Part shown: positions 15,653 to 22,778 of the stretch, one piece after another
Numbering within the stretch: position 1 is the first letter of the stretch
How the letters are laid out: each line of letters opens with the position of its first letter
Assembly (NCBI GenBank): GCA_945874145.1
Contig: CAMCFN010000036.1
Coordinates: 1-41,074 of the forward strand
Length of the DNA stretch: 41,074 nucleotides
DNA from: Akkermansia muciniphila
GTDB lineage: Bacteria > Verrucomicrobiota > Verrucomicrobiia > Limisphaerales > SXTU01
Direction of reading: 5' to 3'
Notes under the pieces: model-generated
What the model saw: the letters and a program-made list of their open reading frames with translations, nothing else
Databases searched by the model: none
What the model was told of the DNA's origin: nothing
Translations under genes and position numbers: made by a program

Positions 15653-17230
15653 ATGAAACCCACGCTGGTCTCCGCCCTTATCGCGGCCTTGGCGCTCACG
15701 CGCGCGTGGGCCGCTGAAGTCACCCTCACGGAACTCGACGACCGCATCCGCGTGCAGGTGGATGGCGCGGTGTTCACCGAGTGGCGGCATCGGGAGTGGG
15801 TGGGGCCGTATCTCTATCCCGTCATCGGTCCCAACGGGGAGAATGTCACGCGGCACTTTCCGATGCAGGCCGGCGTGGCGGGTGAGGATGACGACCATCC
15901 GCACCATCGCTCGATCCGCTTTTCGCACAGCGATGTGAACGGGTTCAACTTCTGGTGGTCGCCGCCCAAGCCGAAGCCCGGTCAGTCCGCCGAGGTGAAG
16001 CTGGAGAAGATCGAGCGGCTGACTTCGGGGCCGACGGGCGAGGTGGTTTTGTGGAATCAGTGGCTCGGCGACGGCAAGCTCGTGCTGCGCGAGAAGGTGC
16101 GGCTGGTCTTCACGCCGCTCGCGAACCGGCAGGTGCTGATGGATTACGACGTGGAGCTGCAGGCGGCCGACGCGCCGGTGGTCTTCGGCGACAAGCGGGA
16201 CGGCGGATTGCTCGTGCGCGTGGCGGGCACGATGAAGGTCGAGTCCGAGAAGGGGGAGAAGGGCCACGGCACCATCGTGAACAGTCGCGGCGACCGCAAC
16301 GAGGCGGCCTGGGGCAAGCGCGCCGAGTGGACGGATTACTTCGGACCGGACGCGAGCGGTAAGACGGTGGGCATCGCGATGTTTGACCATCCAGCAAACC
16401 TGCGTTTCCCCACGCACTGGCACGCACGCACCTACGGGTTGATGACGGCGAACCGTTTCGGCACGGATCATTTCAAGGGCAACTATGGCGACCACAAAAC
16501 CGTTGTCTGTCGTCCGCACGGCACGAACTGCCCGGCGTGCAACTCGCACTCCGGGGACTTCACGCTCGCGGCCGGCCAGAAGCTCGCGCTGCGCAACCGT
16601 TTCTACTTTCACCACGGCGACGCGCAGTTGGCGCAAGTCGCTGCGCAATACGCCCGCTACACGGCGGACCCGGACGCGGTGCTCGGGCGGATGCGGGCCT
16701 TGCAGCAGGAAAGGAAATGGAAGGAACTTATCGAGCAATTCGGCGCGGAGGACTTCGCCGCGTGGCCGGCGGGCGCGGGCGGGAAGGCCAGCGAGGCGCT
16801 GCACTTGCGCGGGCAGATTTACTCTTTCCTGAAGGACGGCCCGCACGCGGAGGCGGACTTGAAGGCGGCGACCAAGCTTGCGCCCGGCAACTCAGCCATC
16901 TGGCTCACGCTGGGCGAGAATTACGTGAACAACCTGAACGACGATGAGCAGGCGCTGGCGGCGTATCGGCAGTCCTTCGCCATCACCGGCAAGGGCCAGG
17001 GCTGGCAGCCGCTCACCGCCACGGTGTCCATCGCGCGCATCCTCACCAGTCAGGTGAAGCCGGACGAGGCGCTCGCCGTGCTCGGGCAATACGGCGACCT
17101 GGCTGGCATGGCCCCGACCTGGCGCATCCAGTTGCTGCGCGCCTACGGTCACGCCTATGCGGCGCAGGGGAAAGAGAAGGAATCGCTCGCGAAGTTCCGC
17201 GAGGCGCTGGCGCTGGAACCGCGGCCCTGA
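15653..17230 (+). CDS. DUF6807 (PmoA-like) protein with C-terminal TPR
   Basis: A 525-aa exported protein. ATG at 15653 starts the signal MKPTLVSALIAALALTRAWA. Residues ~20-340 match the family annotated as PmoA or DUF6807: TEWRHREWVGPYLYPVIGPNG, then the His-rich DDDHPHHRSI block followed by NGFNFWW, a beta-rich core, and LRNRFYFHHGD at the end. The methane-oxygenase name is historical; the family is found in sugar-degradation clusters and its activity is unknown. Residues ~370-525 are TPR-like helices (AEADLKAATKLAPGNSAIWLTLGENY), matching the helical tail of the DUF4838 protein two genes upstream. A long upstream open frame from 15395 is the shadow of the esterase gene. Confidence 0.86.
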   Translation: MKPTLVSALIAALALTRAWAAEVTLTELDDRIRVQVDGAVFTEWRHREWVGPYLYPVIGPNGENVTRHFPMQAGVAGEDDDHPHHRSIRFSHSDVNGFNFWWSPPKPKPGQSAEVKLEKIERLTSGPTGEVVLWNQWLGDGKLVLREKVRLVFTPLANRQVLMDYDVELQAADAPVVFGDKRDGGLLVRVAGTMKVESEKGEKGHGTIVNSRGDRNEAAWGKRAEWTDYFGPDASGKTVGIAMFDHPANLRFPTHWHARTYGLMTANRFGTDHFKGNYGDHKTVVCRPHGTNCPACNSHSGDFTLAAGQKLALRNRFYFHHGDAQLAQVAAQYARYTADPDAVLGRMRALQQERKWKELIEQFGAEDFAAWPAGAGGKASEALHLRGQIYSFLKDGPHAEADLKAATKLAPGNSAIWLTLGENYVNNLNDDEQALAAYRQSFAITGKGQGWQPLTATVSIARILTSQVKPDEALAVLGQYGDLAGMAPTWRIQLLRAYGHAYAAQGKEKESLAKFREALALEPRP

Positions 17231-17247
17231 GCAACCGGAGATTTGTT

Positions 17248-18597
17248 GTGACAAAGATTTTTCTTCTCGCACTCACCACGCTGGTCGCGCTCGCAACGCC
17301 GCTTGCCAGCGCCGAAGACCTCTACGATTACCGCACGCCACGTGAGGCGCAGGACTGGTGCACCATCACCCTCCGCACCAAGCCTGCTAACGGTCCTGCG
17401 CTGCCGCTCGTGCTGCTGATCGGCGATTCGATCACGGTGCGGTATGCTTCCGAGGTGACGGCTGCGCTCAAGGACAAGGCCTACGTTTCGGTGCTGGGCA
17501 CGTCGAAGGCCGTTGGTGATCCCGCGTTGCTCGACGAGATCAAGCTGGTGCTACGGCAGAATGTTTACGCCGTCGTCCACTTCAACTACGGCCTCCACGG
17601 CGGCATCGAAGGCTTCCGAAAAGGCTTCCCGGATGTGCTGGCTACGCTGCAACGCTACGCGCCGAGCGCAAAGCTCGTCTGGGCCACCACCACGCCATGC
17701 CAGCAGCAGGACGATGCTCCGGACAAGGGCGTGATCGAGCGCAACCAGATCGCCGCCCCGCACATCGCGAAAGCCGGGCTGGTCGTGGACGATCTTTACA
17801 CGCTGGTCGCGAATCATCCGAAGAAGCTGTGGGACGGCGGCGGCGTGCATTACACGGCGGAGGGGACGGCGCTGCAATCCAAGCAGGTGGCGCAGGTCAT
17901 CGCGCCGTTGCTGCCGGTGCCGGTGAAGCCGCTGCGCGTGCTGATGGTCGGCAACAGCCAGTGTCCGCTGATGGTGGGCAACAAGTTGATCGAGAACCTC
18001 GCGGCATCGGACAAGGGCGCACCGCCCATTCAGATCATCGGCTGCATCAAGGGCGGGGCGTCCTTGAGGAGTCATTGGGAGGCGGGCACCGGGACGAATA
18101 CGGCGCGCGGGATGATTGCCAGCGGCATGTGGGATTACGTCGTGTTGCAGGACATCTACAATGTCCAAGCGCCGGCCTTCCAGCCTTACGCCCGGCAGTT
18201 TCATGATCTGGTGATGGGCAGGGGGGCGAAGACGCTTTTGTTCGGCACCGCCTCTATCCTGAGCGACTATCCGCAGGGGTTTGAGCGGCAGCATCGGCTG
18301 CATCTGGACATGGGACGGGAGCTGAAGGTCGCCATTGTGGATGCCAGTCCGGCCTACACGAAATACTTTGGCAGCCAGCCTTCCCCCGAGCGGGTGGAAA
18401 GTCTGTTCGCGAAGGACAAGATGCATCCGGGCCTGTGGGGTTCGTATATCTACGCGTGCAGCCTCTACAGCGTGCTGACGGGGCGCAGTCCGATGGGGCT
18501 CGCCGCACCGGCGGACATGCCAGTGGCGGTGGCGAAGGAGTTGCAGGCGGCGGCGTGGGCGCAGCATCAGGAGACACAGGCAGCGCTGAAGGAATAG
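17248..18597 (+). CDS. double-domain SGNH/GDSL hydrolase
   Basis: A 449-aa exported protein made of two consecutive SGNH-fold domains. The start is GTG at 17248 with GGAG 7 bp upstream; the signal peptide is MTKIFLLALTTLVALATPLASA. Domain 1 (about 52-220) has block I LLIGDSITV (Ser61) and His201 in GGGVHYT. Domain 2 (about 228-420) has VLMVGNSQ (Ser237) and a textbook DKMH (Asp390, His393). SGNH enzymes cleave esters of carbohydrates and lipids. In domain 1 the acidic residue is not at its usual place three before His; in domain 2 block I is GNS instead of GDS. Both domains may be active. It is in line with its neighbours, 17 and 15 bp away. Confidence 0.84.
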   Translation: MTKIFLLALTTLVALATPLASAEDLYDYRTPREAQDWCTITLRTKPANGPALPLVLLIGDSITVRYASEVTAALKDKAYVSVLGTSKAVGDPALLDEIKLVLRQNVYAVVHFNYGLHGGIEGFRKGFPDVLATLQRYAPSAKLVWATTTPCQQQDDAPDKGVIERNQIAAPHIAKAGLVVDDLYTLVANHPKKLWDGGGVHYTAEGTALQSKQVAQVIAPLLPVPVKPLRVLMVGNSQCPLMVGNKLIENLAASDKGAPPIQIIGCIKGGASLRSHWEAGTGTNTARGMIASGMWDYVVLQDIYNVQAPAFQPYARQFHDLVMGRGAKTLLFGTASILSDYPQGFERQHRLHLDMGRELKVAIVDASPAYTKYFGSQPSPERVESLFAKDKMHPGLWGSYIYACSLYSVLTGRSPMGLAAPADMPVAVAKELQAAAWAQHQETQAALKE

Positions 18598-18612
18598 CGA
18601 CTTTACACAGAC

Positions 18613-19962
18613 ATGAAACTTACCCGTTCACTCGCTGTTCTGAACATTGCGCTGTTTTGGTTTTCCCTCGTTGTAGTGGTCGGTGCGGCTGAGTCCCCAT
18701 CGGGCCTCTGGGCCGGCACGGCGAAGGTCGAGATCACTCCGGCTGCGCAGGACGCCGTGAACCTAGCCGGCCAGCCTTTGCGCCTGCGCGACTCACTCTA
18801 TGCCCGGGTGCTCGTGCTCAAGGACGCCAAGACGTCCATCGCCATCGTCTCGGCGGACCTCATTTTGTTTGCCTCGCCGAAGGTCATCGCCGAGGCGAAG
18901 GCCAAGTGGGGCGTGGACCACGTCCTCCTCTGCGCCACGCACACGCACGCGGCGATGGCTCCGCGCGGCCTGCTCATCAAACCGCCCACCGCGCCCGACT
19001 GGACGCGCAACCCCAACGGTCCGGCCACCACCGTCAACTGGCTGAAGCTGTCGGAAGATCCTTGGTATGCCGCCACCGAGACAAAGATCCTCGCGGCCAT
19101 TGGCCAAGCCATGCAAAGCCGCTTTCCCGCACGGCTCGTCGCTGGCAAAGGTTCGTATGACAGCGCTTACATGGCGCACAACCGCCGCGATGTCCGGCCC
19201 GACCGCGTTCTGCCGCTCTGGGAAAATCCAACCCGTCGTCCCACCCAGCCCGTGGACCCAACTGTGGGCGTGCTGCGCGTTGAGGATTTGTCCGGCAAGC
19301 CGCGCGCATTCGCCGTGCATTACGCCTGCCATCCCGTCGCGCTCATGGGCGCGGGCGTGGTGTCGCGCGATTATCCCGGTGCGATGGTGGACCACCTCGA
19401 GCAGCAGCTCGGCGCGGACTGCATGGCGATTTTTCTCCAAGGCGCGTCGGGGGACCTCGACCCTTACGACCTCAGCAGCCTGCGCGGTGAGAATCGGTTC
19501 AACATCGTGAAGCAGGCGGGCGTCTCGCTGGCCAAAGCGGCGCTCCAGCTTGCTGCGGGTTTGAAAGCCCGGACTGCTGACGCGCAGCCCGTCCTTCAGG
19601 TGAAGGAAAGCCTACTCACCATTCCGCACCGGCACGGCCCGCAGAGCACCGAGGTGGGCTTGCTCACGGTGGTCATCCAGCGCGACCTCGCGCTCGTGGC
19701 CATCCCCGGCGAGCCGTTCATCCAGCACCAGCTTGACCTCACGGCGAAGTCGCGCGTGCCGAACGCATTCATCCTGGGCTTGGCCTATCACGGCAAGGGC
19801 ACACCGTTCACCGTTTACATCCCCACCGTGCAAGCTGTGAAGGAAGGTGGCTACGGTGCTGCCGAGTGCAGCTTCCTCGCGGCGGATGCGGGGGAAAGAA
19901 TGGTAAATGAATCCTTGGCGCACATTAGCGATTTGCTGCATGGAGCCAACGTCGCCAAGTAG
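18613..19962 (+). CDS. neutral/alkaline ceramidase-fold protein (non-canonical)
   Basis: A 449-aa exported paralogue of the gene at 5506. After a hydrophobic signal (to VVVVGAAES) it has the family start GTAKVEITP, the metal-binding block LLCATHTHAAMAP, VHYACHPV, and FLQGASGDLDP. As in the paralogue, the nucleophile position of true ceramidases (GDVSP) is not Ser (GDLDP), and the protein ends without the C-terminal ceramidase domain. Fusion to lipid breakdown is therefore not implied; a metallohydrolase acting on a sugar or sugar-lipid conjugate is as likely. It is the last gene of the cluster and converges with the DUF1501 gene across a 30-bp gap. Confidence 0.83.
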   Translation: MKLTRSLAVLNIALFWFSLVVVVGAAESPSGLWAGTAKVEITPAAQDAVNLAGQPLRLRDSLYARVLVLKDAKTSIAIVSADLILFASPKVIAEAKAKWGVDHVLLCATHTHAAMAPRGLLIKPPTAPDWTRNPNGPATTVNWLKLSEDPWYAATETKILAAIGQAMQSRFPARLVAGKGSYDSAYMAHNRRDVRPDRVLPLWENPTRRPTQPVDPTVGVLRVEDLSGKPRAFAVHYACHPVALMGAGVVSRDYPGAMVDHLEQQLGADCMAIFLQGASGDLDPYDLSSLRGENRFNIVKQAGVSLAKAALQLAAGLKARTADAQPVLQVKESLLTIPHRHGPQSTEVGLLTVVIQRDLALVAIPGEPFIQHQLDLTAKSRVPNAFILGLAYHGKGTPFTVYIPTVQAVKEGGYGAAECSFLAADAGERMVNESLAHISDLLHGANVAK

Positions 19963-19965
19963 GCC

Positions 19966-19992
19966 GCCCGCGAAGCCAGTCTGCTCGCGGGC
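19966..19992. terminator. stem-loop between convergent genes
   Basis: GCCCGCGA (19966-19973) and TCGCGGGC (19985-19992) form a perfect 8-bp GC-rich stem with an 11-nt loop. The stem fills the gap between the stop codons of the converging ceramidase-fold and DUF1501 genes. There is no T-tract on either strand, so it is a bidirectional terminator-like hairpin rather than a classical intrinsic terminator. Confidence 0.5.
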
Positions 19993-21432
19993 CTAAACGA
20001 TGACTTCCTTCACCACGTTGCCGAAGACATCCGTCAGTCGGTAGTCGCGGCCCGCGTGGCGGTAGGTGAGGCGCGTGTGGTCGAAGCCCAGCAGATGCAG
20101 CATCGTGGCGTGGAAGTCGTGGACATGGACGCCATTGGCCGCGACGGCGTTGCCATGCTCGTCGCTCTCGCCGTAGCTGAAGCCACCCTTCGCCCCGCCC
20201 CCGGCCATCCAGCAGGTGAACGCCTGCGCGTGATGCTCGCGGCCCTTCGCATCCTTCGCCGTGTTGAACGGCGTGCGGCCAAACTCCGTGGCCCACACGA
20301 CGAGCGTGTCCTTCAACATGTCGCGGCTTTTCAAATCCTTCAGCAGCGCGGCCATCGGCTGGTCCACGTTCCGCGCGAGCGGCGCGTGCCCGGCCATGTC
20401 GCCGTGCGCGTCCCAGTTGCCGGACGCGCCGGTGTCAATCAGCTCAATGAACCGCACGCCGCGCTCCGCCAACCGGCGCGCGATGAGGCACTGCCATGCG
20501 AAGCCCTTCGTGCTGCCGCGCTCCAGGCCATAGAGCTTGTGCGTCTCGTCGGTCTCCTTTTTCAAGTCGAAGGCTTCCGGCGCGGCGGCCTGCATGCCGT
20601 AAGCGGTCTCGAAGGACTTGATGCGCGCCGCGAGTTGCGCGTCATTGCCGCGCGCGAGCAGATGCTTCTGGTTGAACGCCGCGCCCAAGCCCAGCTCCAT
20701 TTCCTGCAGCTCCAGATCCGTGATGCGGCGGTTGATGTTCGGCACCGGTTCCGGACCGGGCACCACGCGCGTGCCTTGATGGCAGCCGGGGAGAAAGTCC
20801 GCCGACCACACCTGTCCTCCGGCATACGGCATGGCAGGTGCGATGACCATGAAACTGGGTAAGTTCGCATTTTCGGTGCCGAGGCCGTAGCTCACCCACG
20901 CGCCCATGCTGGGCCGCGTGAACGTGACCGAGCCGGTGTGGATGCCCAGTGTGGCCTGCGCGTGGTCCGCGTGGTCGTTGAACATCGAGCGGATGAGGCA
21001 AAGGTCGTCCGCGCACTCGGCAGTCTTGGGGAACAGCTCGCTGATCCAAAGGCCGGATTGGCCGCGTTGTTTGAACTCCCAGCCGGGCTTCTTGTAAAAC
21101 TTCACCTCGCTCCGGTTGTTCAGCGCGAAGGCCTCCAGCATCTTCTTCGGCACCTGATAGGGCTGGTTGTGGTCCGCGATGAGGCGCGGCTTGTAATCCC
21201 ACGAATCCACGTGCGACGCGCCGCCGCTCATGTGCAGGAAGATGACGCGCTTGGCCTTGGGCGTGAAATGCGGCTGCTTTGGCGCGAGCGGGTCGGTGGG
21301 CGCGGTAGTGGAACTGGCGGCGCGCTTCGCATCGGCGGCGAGCAGGTCGGAGACAATGCCCGGCAGCAGGAGCGAACTCCCAGCGAGCGAACGGATGGCG
21401 GTGCGGCGGTTCATAGCAAAAGTATTCGTCAC
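19993..21432 (-). CDS. DUF1501 family protein, Tat-exported
   Basis: A 479-aa DUF1501 protein with a twin-arginine signal (MNRRTAIRSLAGSSLLL). Core blocks are VIFLHMSGGASHVDSWDYKP, DHADHAQATLGIHTG, FIELIDTGASGNWDAHGDM, VVWATEFGRTPF, and the His-rich GREHHAQAFTCW. The GTG at 21432 overlaps the stop of the upstream SGNH gene by 4 bp (GTGA), which suggests coupled translation; ATG at 21414 is the alternative start and leaves the signal intact. The gene is third in the operon PSCyt/PSD1 - SGNH - DUF1501. DUF1501 is commonly paired with DUF1549/DUF1553 proteins, and the two presumably act together outside the cytoplasm. Confidence 0.93.
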   Translation of the reverse strand: MTNTFAMNRRTAIRSLAGSSLLLPGIVSDLLAADAKRAASSTTAPTDPLAPKQPHFTPKAKRVIFLHMSGGASHVDSWDYKPRLIADHNQPYQVPKKMLEAFALNNRSEVKFYKKPGWEFKQRGQSGLWISELFPKTAECADDLCLIRSMFNDHADHAQATLGIHTGSVTFTRPSMGAWVSYGLGTENANLPSFMVIAPAMPYAGGQVWSADFLPGCHQGTRVVPGPEPVPNINRRITDLELQEMELGLGAAFNQKHLLARGNDAQLAARIKSFETAYGMQAAAPEAFDLKKETDETHKLYGLERGSTKGFAWQCLIARRLAERGVRFIELIDTGASGNWDAHGDMAGHAPLARNVDQPMAALLKDLKSRDMLKDTLVVWATEFGRTPFNTAKDAKGREHHAQAFTCWMAGGGAKGGFSYGESDEHGNAVAANGVHVHDFHATMLHLLGFDHTRLTYRHAGRDYRLTDVFGNVVKEVIV

Positions 21433-22775
21433 GGAAACAACTCCATCAAGGCATCGGCAAAAATTTTCATGCCGCGCGGGTCGGGGTGGTTGATTGAGTT
21501 CAGCATCAGCGTGTTGTAGGGGATGCCCTGTCGCCAGAGGCGACCGTAGCGGAGCGACGCATCGGCCAGCGCGACTGAGTGCTTCGCAGTGAAGGCACGC
21601 AGGCCGGCGACGTAGGGGCGCGGGTCGCTGTCAATGTCGCGCTCGCGGGAGAGGCCCATCCAGTCGGGGCGAACGTAGTGCGGCGTGAGGATGATCCACT
21701 CGGCACCGATTCCGGTGAAGTCCGCGAGCAGCTTGCTGTAGCGCTCCTCGACTCCCGCCGGGTTCAGGCCCGCGTCGTTCACGAACTCGGACACGACGAG
21801 ATCCGGTTTCGCGCCGAGCACCTTCTCGCGGTAGTTGTGCAGGCTGCCGGGCGGCTCATTGAGATAGCTGCCGGTGTTGCGTCCGCCCCACGCCTCGGTG
21901 ACGAGTTCAATCTTCGCCTGCGGGAAACGCTCGCGCAGCCGCGCGACGAACTGTTCCTGCCACCGCTCCTTCGCGGGGTTCGGCACGTAGGTTCCGACCG
22001 TGACGCTGTCGCCCCACGCGAGGAGGCACAGCGGCTCTCCGGAGCGGAGTTTCTTCAGCGCTTTGGGCACGCGTTGCTCGGCGACGGTGGGGTTGGGCTT
22101 CTTCGGCTCGGGGTAAGTCGCTTCCAGCACGGGGAACAAGTGTTCCGGTGCGAGCTTGGCGATGCGGCCGGGCAGCCAGATGTTCGCCAGCCGACGCTCG
22201 CCGGCTTTGACTTCCGGCGGCACCGGCGCTGCCGCGCGCGGCTCACCCTGACGCAGTTCGATGCGGCCATCCTGCATGAGCACAACCGCATCCAGCCGCA
22301 GCAGCGCGTGACGGTAGCTGGCGAAGACCGGCTGGCCTTCCTTGATGCTGCCCATCGCAATCCGGCCCACGGTCCCCCAGTTCAGGTCCGCCTCGTAGTC
22401 CGTGCCCTTGCGGAAGGTCGCCGCGTCAGCGCCCGGTCCGGCGCGCAGCACGAGGCTGTCGGGGTCGAGCAGACCCGCAGTGGTCGTCTCCTGCGCACGG
22501 AGCGGACGGAGCTGCGCCCCGCGCACCCAGCCGCCAGCCTTGGGATTGAAGACGGGGAGGGAATCGTATTTCTCTGCCGTAACGGTGAGGATTTTTGGCG
22601 GCGCGATGGACAAGGTTGCTTCGGCTGGCCCTGCACCGGGCACCGTCACCTTCACCTGCCAGTCGCCGGTGAGCTTCAGGTCGGTGGGCAATTCTGCCGC
22701 CGACAGATGAAACGCCAGACTGGCCAACAAAAGTGACCCTAAATGGAATGAACGAATGAGCGCAGACGGAGCCAT
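21429..22775 (-). CDS. SGNH/GDSL hydrolase with N-terminal beta domain
   Basis: A 448-aa exported protein. The signal is at residues 1-27 (SLLLASLAFHLSA). Residues ~30-230 are beta-rich and unrecognised (KLTGDWQVKVTVPG, DSLVLRAGPGAD). The SGNH domain starts near 245: block I LLAWGDSVTVG (Ser257), EAWGGRNTGSY, EFVNDAGL (block III Asn), and the closing SINHPDPRG (His430). The usual DxxH Asp is Ser427 here, so a Ser-His dyad is possible. A glycan esterase is the simplest guess. It is translationally coupled to DUF1501 downstream (4-bp overlap) and starts 3 bp after the PSCyt gene stop. Placement between the members of a DUF1553/DUF1501 pair is unusual. Confidence 0.86.
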   Translation of the reverse strand: MAPSALIRSFHLGSLLLASLAFHLSAAELPTDLKLTGDWQVKVTVPGAGPAEATLSIAPPKILTVTAEKYDSLPVFNPKAGGWVRGAQLRPLRAQETTTAGLLDPDSLVLRAGPGADAATFRKGTDYEADLNWGTVGRIAMGSIKEGQPVFASYRHALLRLDAVVLMQDGRIELRQGEPRAAAPVPPEVKAGERRLANIWLPGRIAKLAPEHLFPVLEATYPEPKKPNPTVAEQRVPKALKKLRSGEPLCLLAWGDSVTVGTYVPNPAKERWQEQFVARLRERFPQAKIELVTEAWGGRNTGSYLNEPPGSLHNYREKVLGAKPDLVVSEFVNDAGLNPAGVEERYSKLLADFTGIGAEWIILTPHYVRPDWMGLSRERDIDSDPRPYVAGLRAFTAKHSVALADASLRYGRLWRQGIPYNTLMLNSINHPDPRGMKIFADALMELFP

Positions 22776-22778
22776 GCT

